Part shown: positions 1 through 6,309 of the stretch, piece after piece
Layout of the letters: each line of letters starts with the position of its first letter
Position numbering within the stretch: position 1 is the first letter of the stretch
DNA from: an uncultured Oscillospiraceae bacterium
GTDB taxonomy: Bacteria > Bacillota > Clostridia > Oscillospirales > Oscillospiraceae
DNA: 23,631 nucleotides
NCBI GenBank assembly: GCA_934661135.1
Contig: CAKUJA010000030.1
Coordinates: forward strand, 1 to 23,631
Direction: 5' to 3'
Notes under the pieces: generated by a model
Seen by the model: only the letters and a program-made list of their open reading frames with translations
What the model was told of the DNA's origin: nothing
Databases searched by the model: none
Made by a program: the position numbers and the translations under genes

Positions 1-8
1 TGCTCCCC

Positions 9-103
9 GACCCTCATCCGTCTGCTTCGCAGACACCTTCCCCGGAGGGGAAGGCAATCCGCTGCGGCGGGGACGGGTGCAGAGTGCATTCCGCTGCGGC
101 GGA
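9..103. repeat. dispersed palindromic repeat (hairpin-rich intergenic element)
   Basis: This stretch, just past the rarA stop, is a string of short inverted repeats. One hairpin is GTCTGC (20-25) with GCAGAC (29-34) around a TTC loop. A second is CCTTCCCC (36-43) with GGGGAAGG (47-54). The 12-mer CCGCTGCGGCGG occurs twice, at 59-70 and 91-102, and its first 11 bases recur at 22608-22618 in the other repeat-rich intergenic region. No open reading frame or U-tract was seen, so it is not a clear terminator. Similar elements are common between genes in GC-rich gut Clostridia; that statement is from general knowledge and was not searched. Confidence 0.6.
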
Positions 104-1363
104 TTATTTTTTGATTTCGTCCCAATAGCGCTTGGCGGCCTGTTCGGTTTTATTGTCGCCGTAGACATAATACTGCCGTCCGGTGAGCTCGTTGGGGAGA
201 TATTGCTGTTTGACCCAGTGGCCGGGGAAATTGTGCGGGTAGAGATAGCGCTGGTCGCGCTCAAAGCCGGTTCCGTCGGCATGGACGTTTTGCAGCTCGC
301 GCGGGACGGAGCCGGTTTTACCGGCTTTGACGTCGGCGATCGCGGCATCGATGGCAAGGTAGGCCGAATTGGACTTCGGCGCGGTAGCAAGCAGAATGAC
401 GGCATTGGCCAGCGGCAGGCGCGCTTCGGGCAGACCGAGCTGCAGGGCGGTATCGACACACGCCTTGACGATCGGGATGGCCTGCGGATAGGCAAGGCCG
501 ATGTCCTCGCTGGCCGAGCAGAGGATGCGGCGGCAGGCGCCGGGCAGGTCGCCGGATTCCAGAAAGCGCGCGAGATAGTGCAGCGCCGCGTCCGGATCGG
601 AGCCGCGCAGCGATTTCATCAGGGCAGAAAGATCGTCATAGTGGTCATCGCCCGCGCGGTCATAGCGCATGGCGGAGACCTGCGTGAGCTGTGTTGCGTC
701 GGCAAGCGTCAGATGGATCTTACCGTCGGACTGGCGCCCGGCGGAAAAGAGCAGCTCGACGGCATTGGCCGCCTTACGAAGGTCACCGCCGCAAGCCTGT
801 GCGATGCGCTCGAGCGCACCATCCTCGCAGACAGCGGCGACGTCATTCTGCTTCTCGAGAAAGTGCACGGCGCGCTTGACGCCCCTGAGCGCTTCCTCCG
901 CTGTGATCGGCTTGAACTCAAAGACCGTGGAGCGCGAGAGAATCGCGTTATAGACATAAAAATAGGGATTTTCCGTCGTGGAGGCGATCAGTGTGATTTT
1001 GCCGTTTTCGATATATTCCAGAAGCGTCTGCTGCTGCTTTTTCGAGAAATACTGAATCTCGTCGAGGTAGAGCAGCACGCCGTTCGGCGCGAGGAACGTG
1101 CCGAGCTGGGCGTAGATCTCCTTGATGTCGGCCGTGGAAGCCGTGGTCGCATTGAGTTTACATAATTTCCGCTGCGTCTGCTTGGCGATGATGTTGGCAA
1201 TGGTGGTCTTACCGGTGCCGGAGGGACCGTAGAAGATCATATTCGGAATCTGTCCGGATTCGATAATCCGGCGCAGCAGGCCGTTTTCGCCGAGAATGTG
1301 GGTCTGGCCGCAGACGTCGTCGAGGGTTTGCGGCCGGATGAGGTCGGCCAGAGGCTGATACAT
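104..1363 (-). CDS. rarA: replication-associated recombination protein A (RarA/MgsA), AAA+ ATPase
   Basis: A cytoplasmic clamp-loader-like AAA+ ATPase of 419 aa, close to the usual family length. The family acts at stalled replication forks and gaps. Walker A GPSGTGKT is at residues 46-53, Walker B LLYLDEI at 97-103, a sensor-1 stretch IASTTENP at 126-133, and the arginine-finger region LSRS at 142-145. The C-terminal half carries the RarA-type oligomerisation region, including the HNFPGHWVKQQYLP segment near the end, which is typical of the family. The ATG at 1363 is preceded by AAGGAGG at good spacing. It lies 17 nt downstream of the methyltransferase gene on the same strand, so the two are probably co-transcribed from the promoter at 2183-2211. 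Identification is confident; any role for the operon partner in the same process is unknown. Confidence 0.96.
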   Translation of the reverse strand: MYQPLADLIRPQTLDDVCGQTHILGENGLLRRIIESGQIPNMIFYGPSGTGKTTIANIIAKQTQRKLCKLNATTASTADIKEIYAQLGTFLAPNGVLLYLDEIQYFSKKQQQTLLEYIENGKITLIASTTENPYFYVYNAILSRSTVFEFKPITAEEALRGVKRAVHFLEKQNDVAAVCEDGALERIAQACGGDLRKAANAVELLFSAGRQSDGKIHLTLADATQLTQVSAMRYDRAGDDHYDDLSALMKSLRGSDPDAALHYLARFLESGDLPGACRRILCSASEDIGLAYPQAIPIVKACVDTALQLGLPEARLPLANAVILLATAPKSNSAYLAIDAAIADVKAGKTGSVPRELQNVHADGTGFERDQRYLYPHNFPGHWVKQQYLPNELTGRQYYVYGDNKTEQAAKRYWDEIKK

Positions 1364-1380
1364 GGCGGTGTGCCTCCTTG

Positions 1381-2145
1381 TCAGGATTCAGGTTTTTGAG
1401 CGAGGACGGTATACCAGTCGAGTTCGCTGCCAGGTGCATGGGGGCGCTGGGCAGGGAACGGGAGGATTTGAAGATTCTGATAGCCGAGCGAAGAGAGCGT
1501 CTGCTCCCAGAGTGCACGGGAAAAGGGGTGATAGTGTTCTTCAAACTTTTCCTTCTGGAAGATATGGTTCTCTCGCTCAAAGGTATAGAGCAGATGAAAC
1601 AGGACGGAGCCATCCAGCTCATAGTCCCAGACCTGAATGAGATTGATGCGTGTATCGCCGTCAAACAGCGGGTCGTAGAGGTAAAAGCGCGGACGATTTT
1701 GCAGGATGTAGCCCCAATTACGTGTGTCGAAACAGAGCCAGCCGCCGGGTGCGACAAGCGCATCCATCTGCCGCAGTGCGCGGGCAACATCGGCGTTTTC
1801 CACGTAGCCGAGCGAGCTGCCGCTGCTGACGACAAAATCGAACTGTCGCCCGGCCCAGATGGAAAGCTCGCGGAAATCAGCTTGATGCAGTTCGGCGGCA
1901 AGGCCGCGAGAGTCGAGCTTCTGCGCACAGGCAGTAAGCATCGGTTCACTGAGATCGGAGCCGCAGAGGGAGACGTTAAGCTCCAGCGCGGGGAGCGTGA
2001 CGCTGCCGGAGCCAATGCTGACATCCAACATGGTGTGAACCTGCTTTCCGGCAAAAAGCGTGTGCCAGTGTTCACGGTAGACAGCCTGACGGTCGGGCGT
2101 ATCGAACAGATCATAGAGCTCAGTTCGGTCATAGATGCTGGCCAT
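1381..2145 (-). CDS. class I SAM-dependent methyltransferase
   Basis: A 254-aa soluble protein with a Rossmann-type methyltransferase core. The SAM-binding motif I DVSIGSGSVT is at residues 41-50, followed by the acidic-loop segment GSDLSEPML at 62-70 (Asp64 is the likely ribose contact) and a post-motif region QFDFVVSSGSSLGY. The reading frame is open much further upstream, but the start at 2145 is set by AAAGGAGG 7-8 nt before the ATG, and the extension would run through the promoter and into nth. The substrate cannot be told from sequence; the family includes small-molecule, protein and RNA methylases. It is the first gene of a probable operon with rarA, transcribed from a strong promoter that shares its -35 with nth. 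Confidence 0.9.
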   Translation of the reverse strand: MASIYDRTELYDLFDTPDRQAVYREHWHTLFAGKQVHTMLDVSIGSGSVTLPALELNVSLCGSDLSEPMLTACAQKLDSRGLAAELHQADFRELSIWAGRQFDFVVSSGSSLGYVENADVARALRQMDALVAPGGWLCFDTRNWGYILQNRPRFYLYDPLFDGDTRINLIQVWDYELDGSVLFHLLYTFERENHIFQKEKFEEHYHPFSRALWEQTLSSLGYQNLQILPFPAQRPHAPGSELDWYTVLAQKPES

Positions 2146-2182
2146 GGCGCAGCCTCCTTTCGGGAGCTTCTGTATTTTCTCT

Positions 2183-2234
2183 ATTATATTGCCTTTTGGT
2201 TCTGTTTGCAAGTCGCGCGCGGGTGTGTTATACT
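2183..2234. promoter_or_regulatory. divergent sigma-A promoters sharing one palindromic -35 box
   Basis: TTGCAA at 2206-2211 is its own reverse complement. Rightward it is followed after exactly 17 nt by TATACT (2229-2234), driving nth. Leftward it is followed after exactly 17 nt by a TATAAT on the minus strand (2188 down to 2183), driving the methyltransferase-rarA operon. Both are near-consensus housekeeping promoters. Because both use the same hexamer, RNA polymerase should not be able to occupy both at once. Confidence 0.85.
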
Positions 2235-2262
2235 GTCGAAAAAGGCATCGGAGGGACGAACA

Positions 2263-2898
2263 ATGGAGACGCAGGAACGGGTTGCCGGTGTGATTGCGGC
2301 GCTGAAGGCGGAATATCCGGACGCGCTGTGCGCGCTGCACTACAAAAAGGACTATGAGCTGATGATCGCAGTGCGGCTTTCGGCGCAGTGCACGGATGCG
2401 CGGGTCAATCTGGTAACGCCGGGACTGTTTGAACGGTTCCCGACACTGGACGCATTTGCCGACGCGGATATTGCCGAGGTAGAGAACTACGTCCGCTCCT
2501 GCGGATTCTACAAGCACAAGGCGCGGGACATCGTATTGGCCTGTCAAATGCTGCGGGACGAGTACGGCGGAAAGGTGCCGGACAAGATGGAGGATCTGCT
2601 GCGGCTGCCCGGCGTGGGGCGCAAGACGGCCAATCTGCTGCTCGGCGACCTCTACGGCGAGCCGGGGAGCGTGGTGTGCGACACGCACTGCATCCGGATC
2701 TGCAATTTGCTGGGGTTGGCGTCCGGCAAGGAGCCGGAGAAGGTGGAGCGGCAGCTCCGGGCAATTTTACCGCCGGAGGAATCGTCGGATTTCTGCCACC
2801 GGATTGTGCTGCATGGGCGCGCGGTCTGCGTGGCGCGGAGGCCGAACTGCGCGGCGTGCACGCTGGCGCCGTACTGCAAGACGTTTTCCGGGGAATAA
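2263..2898 (+). CDS. nth: endonuclease III (base-excision repair DNA glycosylase/AP lyase)
   Basis: A 211-aa bifunctional DNA glycosylase that removes oxidised pyrimidines and nicks the abasic site. The helix-hairpin-helix motif LPGVGRKTA is at residues 115-123 and contains the catalytic lysine Lys121. The catalytic aspartate is Asp140 in the segment VCDTHCIRI. The C-terminal [4Fe-4S] loop has Cys189, Cys196, Cys199 and Cys205, exactly the C-X6-C-X2-C-X5-C family spacing. The length matches the family. The start at 2263 is fixed by GGAGGG 7 nt upstream; the longer open frame upstream overlaps the methyltransferase and promoter and is discarded. It is apparently monocistronic, since the next transcript starts with its own promoter near 2989-3017. 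Confidence 0.97.
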   Translation: METQERVAGVIAALKAEYPDALCALHYKKDYELMIAVRLSAQCTDARVNLVTPGLFERFPTLDAFADADIAEVENYVRSCGFYKHKARDIVLACQMLRDEYGGKVPDKMEDLLRLPGVGRKTANLLLGDLYGEPGSVVCDTHCIRICNLLGLASGKEPEKVERQLRAILPPEESSDFCHRIVLHGRAVCVARRPNCAACTLAPYCKTFSGE

Positions 2899-2940
2899 AT
2901 CAGGACAAACAGGGACGCGGATTTCTGTAAAAAACTGTGC

Positions 2941-2982
2941 TTTCTGCATAAGAATTTTGAAAAATTGTGAAAAATGCAGAAA
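2941..2982. repeat. AT-rich inverted repeat upstream of the lysine-riboswitch promoter
   Basis: TTTCTGCAT (2941-2949) is matched by ATGCAGAAA (2974-2982), with a nested AATTTT/AAAATT pair between them. It sits between the nth stop and the -35 at 2989. There is no U-tract after it on the plus strand, so it is a weak candidate terminator for nth; an operator or UP-element-like role for the downstream promoter is equally possible. Confidence 0.45.
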
Positions 2983-2988
2983 AGGGGA

Positions 2989-3017
2989 TTGACAGCCGGG
3001 AAATCCGGTGTTATCAT
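2989..3017 (+). promoter_or_regulatory. promoter of the lysine riboswitch/ABC importer transcript
   Basis: TTGACA (2989-2994), a perfect -35, then 17 nt, then TATCAT (3012-3017). Transcription would begin just before the riboswitch aptamer, leaving a leader of about 350 nt before the first gene. Confidence 0.85.
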
Positions 3018-3035
3018 GCACACAAATTGAATCGC

Positions 3036-3203
3036 TGAGATAGAGGCGCGGGTTTCATCAGTACGCACCGGCAAGGCCAGTTCGCCGCCGGAGCCGAAAG
3101 GGGAAACCGCCGAAGCAGGAAGCTGGGGACTGACCGTTTGCTGCTGGGTCGTCGGAGAACATCCGCCGGACTGTCACAGAGTTTTTTGTGAAGCGCTATC
3201 AAT
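3036..3203 (+). promoter_or_regulatory. lysine riboswitch (L-box) aptamer
   Basis: The conserved lysine-riboswitch core blocks occur in order: GATAGAGG (3039-3046), the GTACGC block (3061-3066), GCCGAAAGGGG (3093-3103), CGCCGAAGCA (3108-3117), TGCTGG (3142-3147) and ACTGTCA (3170-3176). The closing helix P1 can form from GATAG (3039-3043) and CTATC (3196-3200), and P5 from TCACA (3174-3178) and TGTGA (3187-3191). The family senses free lysine and normally lowers expression when lysine is abundant. Here it precedes an amino-acid importer, which points to lysine uptake. Recognition is by remembered consensus; no covariance search was run. Confidence 0.93.
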
Positions 3204-3278
3204 GGCTGTTCGGAATCGCTGCGCACGCAGCGAATGTTCCGCATTTCCATGAACCGCTTGACAAAGCGGTTCTTTTTT
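3184..3278 (+). terminator. riboswitch expression platform: terminator with competing antiterminator
   Basis: The terminator is GAACCGCTT (3251-3259) and AAGCGGTTC (3264-3272), a 9-bp stem with a GACA loop, followed by six T. Its 5' arm and loop (3255-3266) can instead pair with 3184-3195: five pairs, one G-G mismatch, then six pairs including one wobble. That upstream strand is the P5 3' arm and P5/P1 junction of the aptamer. A separate hairpin, TCGCTGC/GCAGCGA closed by GGAA/TTCC (3212-3240), would sit inside the antiterminator loop. This fits lysine-induced termination. The terminator itself is clear; the antiterminator is an inference from pairing done by eye. Confidence 0.8.
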
Positions 3279-3372
3279 GTTGTGTCTGCGATAGAGGGTC
3301 TATCCCAGACAACCAGTTTCCTCACCGATGGAGGAAAATACGTCGGGGACGAAGGTTCAAAAGGAGAAAAAT

Positions 3373-4320
3373 ATGAGAAGAATGCTTGCTTTGCTGCTGG
3401 CTGCGCTGATGCTGGTCGCTATGACTGCCTGCGGCACGAAGAACGAGACGGCTGCGGATCCCGCGAGCACCGAGACGGCAAACACCGAGTCGACCGGCAC
3501 GGAAGCCGGTGATTCTGCCGAGACTGCCGGTACGACTGCAATTCCGGGACTGGAGGACGGCGTGTTCACCGTCGGGATGGAATGCGCGTATGCGCCGTAT
3601 AACTGGACGCAGACGGACGATTCCAACGGCGCCGTTCCGATTTCCAATGTGCCGGGCGCTTATGCCAACGGCTATGATGTGATGATTGCAAAGAAGATCG
3701 CTGAGGCAAACGGCTGGGAGCTGGAGATTGTATCCAGCGCGTGGGATTCTCTGTGCCCGGCGGTGCAGTCCGGCACGATGGACGCGAACATTGCCGGCCA
3801 GTCGATGACCGCCGACCGCATGGCGCAGGTTGACATGGCAGGCCCGTACTACTATGCGACGATCGTCTGCGTGACGACGAAGGACAGCGCGTATGCCAAC
3901 GCGACGTCGATTGCCGATCTGACCGGCGGCACGTGCACGGCGCAGTCCGGCACGATCTGGTACGATTCCTGCCTGCCGCAGATCGAGAATGCGAACCTGC
4001 TGGCTCCGGCGGACAGCGCACCGGCGATGATTATGCAGCTCCAGACCGGCATGGTTGACTTTATCTGCACCGATATGCCGACGGCCATGGCGGCTGTGGC
4101 CAAGGATGACAGCCTCGTGATTCTGGACTTCTCCGGCACGGACGGCGATTTCCAGTTCGCGGACGACGCGGAGCGCGCGGAGAACGTCAACATCGGTATT
4201 TCCGTTCAGAAGGGCAACACGGCGCTGAAGGAAGCGATTGACGCGGTGCTGTCCACGATGACGGTGGATGATTTCAATGCCATGATGGATCAGGCGATTG
4301 CAATTCAACCTGAGGTCTAA
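3373..4320 (+). CDS. polar amino-acid ABC transporter substrate-binding lipoprotein (predicted lysine-binding)
   Basis: A 315-aa extracytoplasmic solute-binding protein of family 3. The N-terminus is a lipoprotein signal: MRRM, a hydrophobic stretch, then a lipobox ending at Cys20 (MTAC), followed by a Ser/Thr/Glu-rich linker to about residue 55. The two-lobed ligand-binding domain follows, with typical family segments such as GYDVMIAKKIAE and the ADRMAQVDMAGPYY stretch. The start at 3373 is chosen because AAGGAG lies 6-7 nt upstream and the signal peptide begins there; the open frame 45 nt further up lacks both. It is the first gene under the lysine riboswitch and is followed by permease and ATPase genes. 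Family-3 binders span Gln, His, Arg, Lys and cystine; lysine is inferred from the riboswitch. Confidence 0.93.
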   Translation: MRRMLALLLAALMLVAMTACGTKNETAADPASTETANTESTGTEAGDSAETAGTTAIPGLEDGVFTVGMECAYAPYNWTQTDDSNGAVPISNVPGAYANGYDVMIAKKIAEANGWELEIVSSAWDSLCPAVQSGTMDANIAGQSMTADRMAQVDMAGPYYYATIVCVTTKDSAYANATSIADLTGGTCTAQSGTIWYDSCLPQIENANLLAPADSAPAMIMQLQTGMVDFICTDMPTAMAAVAKDDSLVILDFSGTDGDFQFADDAERAENVNIGISVQKGNTALKEAIDAVLSTMTVDDFNAMMDQAIAIQPEV

Positions 4321-4327
4321 GAATTCA

Positions 4328-4355
4328 GCGCACCGGGCAAGGCTGCCCGGTGCGC
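4328..4355 (+). other. intercistronic stem-loop after the binding-protein gene
   Basis: GCGCACCGGGCA (4328-4339) pairs perfectly with TGCCCGGTGCGC (4344-4355): a 12-bp GC-rich stem with an AGGC loop and no U-tract. In many ABC operons such a hairpin protects the 3' end of the binding-protein message so that this subunit is made in excess. Here it lies between the binding-protein stop and the permease ribosome binding site. Confidence 0.75.
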
Positions 4356-4380
4356 ATCAATAACAAGAAGGAGAACTGTC

Positions 4381-5289
4381 ATGGAGAAACTCGCACAGCT
4401 TTGCCAGGATGTGGTACAGCTCTGGGATAAGTACCATCTGATGTATCTCAACGGCATTAAAAATACGCTGATTCTCGCGCTGGCCGCAACGGCGATCGGG
4501 TGTTTGATCGGTCTTGTGTGCGGTGTGCTGAATACGATCCCCTATGCGAAAAGCGACCCATGGCTGAAGCGGTTTTTGCTGAAGCTGCTGCGCGTGATCA
4601 TTCGCATCTATGTGGAGGTGTTCCGCGGGACGCCGATGGTGCTGCAGGCAGTGTTTGTGTACTACGGCCTGCCGTATTTTACGGATAACGCGGTGCGGTT
4701 CGACAATATGTGGGTTGCGGCGATTTTGATCGTCTCGATTAACACCGGCGCGTATATGGCCGAGTCTGTGCGCGGCGGCATTATTTCCATTGACCCCGGC
4801 CAGACCGAGGGCGCGAAGGCGATCGGCATGACGCACGTGCAGACGATGACGAGCGTCATTATGCCGCAGGCGCTTCGCAATATCATGCCGCAGATCGGCA
4901 ACAACTATATTATCAACGTGAAAGATACGTCGGTCATGTTTATCATCAGCTTTACCGAGTTCTTTGCGGCGCACCGCTATATTGTCGGCGTGAACAATAT
5001 GTATTTCCCGTCGGCGGCGATCGAGATGGTGGGGTATCTCACGATGACGCTGCTGGCCTCGCTGCTGCTGCGGTGGGTGGAGAAGCGGATGGACGGCTCG
5101 GACAGCTATGAGCTTGTGCAGAACGACGCGCTGACGATGTCCGCCGGAACGTATAACCACCCGAAGCGCGGCACGCCGTTTGACGAGCGGAGCAAGGAAT
5201 ACCGCGAGGAATCGTGGGGATTGGACAAGGATGCCCGCGACCGGAAACAGCAGGAGCTGAAATATGGGCGTGACAGGGGGGATCGCTGA
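4381..5289 (+). CDS. amino-acid ABC transporter permease (HisM/GlnP family) with a long C-terminal tail
   Basis: A 302-aa inner-membrane permease of the polar amino-acid uptake family. Hydrophobic segments are near residues 28-50, 70-98, 110-125, 182-196 and 212-232. The ATPase-contacting EAA-type loop is at about 140-170 (EGAKAIG followed by the PQALRNIMP segment). The core ends near residue 237. A further 65 residues, mostly hydrophilic and rich in Asp, Glu, Lys and Arg, follow before the stop; such a tail is not usual in this family, whose members are generally about 215-250 aa. The start has AAGGAG 7 nt upstream. The tail-encoding end abuts the ATPase gene, so all three proteins are co-translated in sequence. 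The tail is assumed cytoplasmic. Confidence 0.94.
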   Translation: MEKLAQLCQDVVQLWDKYHLMYLNGIKNTLILALAATAIGCLIGLVCGVLNTIPYAKSDPWLKRFLLKLLRVIIRIYVEVFRGTPMVLQAVFVYYGLPYFTDNAVRFDNMWVAAILIVSINTGAYMAESVRGGIISIDPGQTEGAKAIGMTHVQTMTSVIMPQALRNIMPQIGNNYIINVKDTSVMFIISFTEFFAAHRYIVGVNNMYFPSAAIEMVGYLTMTLLASLLLRWVEKRMDGSDSYELVQNDALTMSAGTYNHPKRGTPFDERSKEYREESWGLDKDARDRKQQELKYGRDRGDR

Positions 5290-5290
5290 T

Positions 5291-6031
5291 ATGGATAATA
5301 TTCTGGAAATCCGCCATCTCGGAAAAGCCTTCGGCACGCACGAGGTGCTGCGCGACATCGACTTCAACGTGAAAAAGGGCGATGTCATTTCGATCATCGG
5401 TGCGTCCGGCTCCGGCAAGTCGACGCTGCTGCGCTGCGTCAACCTGCTCGAAACGCCGAGCAGCGGCGAAATCCTCTACCACGGCAAAAACGTTGTGAGC
5501 CGGGGAGTGAATGCACCGGAATACCGGTCGCACGTGGGGATGGTATTCCAGTCTTTCAATCTGTTCAACAACATGAGCGTGCTGGAAAACTGCGTGGTCG
5601 GACAGGTGAAGGTCTTGAAGCGCAGCCGCGAGGAGGCAAAAAAACAGGCGATGCTGTACCTCGAAAAGGTTGGTATGGCACCGTATATCAACGCGAAACC
5701 CCGGCAAATCTCCGGCGGACAGAAGCAGCGCGTGGCGATTGCGCGGGCGCTGGCGATGAACCCGGAGGTGCTGCTGTTCGACGAGCCGACGTCGGCGCTC
5801 GACCCGGAGATGGTCGGCGAGGTTCTCTCGGTTATGCAGAAGCTCGCGCGGGAGGGCATGACGATGCTCGTTGTGACGCATGAGATGGCGTTCGCGCGCG
5901 ACGTGAGCAACCAGGTTGTGTTTATGCATGAGGGCGTCATCTGTGAACAGGGCGCGCCCGCAGAGTTCTTCAGCAATCCGCAGAGTGCGGAGGCGCGTGA
6001 TTTTCTCGCGCGGTTCCGCAGCGCGGAATAA
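5291..6031 (+). CDS. amino-acid ABC transporter ATP-binding protein (GlnQ/HisP type)
   Basis: A 246-aa ABC ATPase that powers the importer. Walker A GASGSGKST is at residues 37-45, Q-loop Gln87, signature SGGQKQR at 141-147, Walker B LLFDEP at 161-166 and the H-loop His197 (VVTHEM). Length and motif spacing are standard. Two starts are possible. The ATG at 5291 lies 1 nt after the permease stop, behind AGGGGGG, and gives the family-like N-terminus MDNILEIRHL; it is preferred. The ATG at 5264 overlaps the permease by 26 nt and has AGGAG at 7 nt, adding nine residues. The gene closes the riboswitch-controlled operon and is followed by a strong terminator. Confidence 0.95.
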   Translation: MDNILEIRHLGKAFGTHEVLRDIDFNVKKGDVISIIGASGSGKSTLLRCVNLLETPSSGEILYHGKNVVSRGVNAPEYRSHVGMVFQSFNLFNNMSVLENCVVGQVKVLKRSREEAKKQAMLYLEKVGMAPYINAKPRQISGGQKQRVAIARALAMNPEVLLFDEPTSALDPEMVGEVLSVMQKLAREGMTMLVVTHEMAFARDVSNQVVFMHEGVICEQGAPAEFFSNPQSAEARDFLARFRSAE

Positions 6032-6042
6032 CAATGGAAAGG

Positions 6043-6078
6043 CAGCTCGCAGCGGATTGCTGCGAGCTGTTTCTCTTT
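6043..6078 (+). terminator. Rho-independent terminator of the amino-acid importer operon
   Basis: CAGCTCGCAGC (6043-6053) pairs with GCTGCGAGCTG (6059-6069) around a GGATT loop, giving an 11-bp stem followed by the T-rich run TTTCTCTTT. Confidence 0.9.
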
Positions 6079-6118
6079 CAAAAAAGCGTTTCTTTGGGTG
6101 CAGGGGAAACCGGAAGGA
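6076..6118. repeat. short dispersed repeat, copy 1 (TTTCAAAAAAGCGTTTCTTTGG type)
   Basis: The run beginning TTTCAAAAAAGCG at 6076 is closely matched at 22484-22526, with the same order of blocks: an A-tract, GCGT, TCTTTGG, then GGGAAA-rich sequence. No coding potential was seen. It overlaps the last bases of the terminator T-run. It looks like a degenerate intergenic repeat. Confidence 0.5.
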
Positions 6119-6162
6119 GCGGGCGGAGAAACAACAACCACTCCGCTTTTTGAAAAAGGGCA

Positions 6163-6191
6163 TTGAGAAATCTGTCATTTTGGTGTATAAT
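6163..6191 (+). promoter_or_regulatory. promoter of the CapA-like gene
   Basis: TTGAGA (6163-6168), 17 nt, then a perfect TATAAT (6186-6191). This leaves a leader of about 110 nt before the ATG at 6310. Confidence 0.85.
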
Positions 6192-6309
6192 AGTGCAAAA
6201 TCTCCGGTTCTATTCCGGTTTACCCCGGAACGCCGGACTTTTTCATCCTTCTACTGTAACATTTTCGTGAATTCCGTAACAAATAATTTACAATCACATG
6301 GAGGTTCCC

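Noticed and set aside
1378..2262. Long in-frame extension upstream of nth
   Set aside because: It runs antisense through the methyltransferase gene and the promoter; the 2263 start has a strong ribosome binding site and gives the normal family length.
3036..3203. Cobalamin or T-box leader as an alternative to the lysine riboswitch
   Set aside because: No T-box sequence, no specifier-loop arrangement, and the lysine-class blocks are all present in order.
4357..5442. 361-aa minus-strand reading frame opposite the permease gene
   Set aside because: Composition rich in His, Arg and Gln is typical of a shadow frame; the plus-strand permease is unmistakable.
5039..6178. 379-aa minus-strand reading frame opposite the ABC ATPase
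   Set aside because: Antisense shadow crossing two genes and a terminator; no family features.
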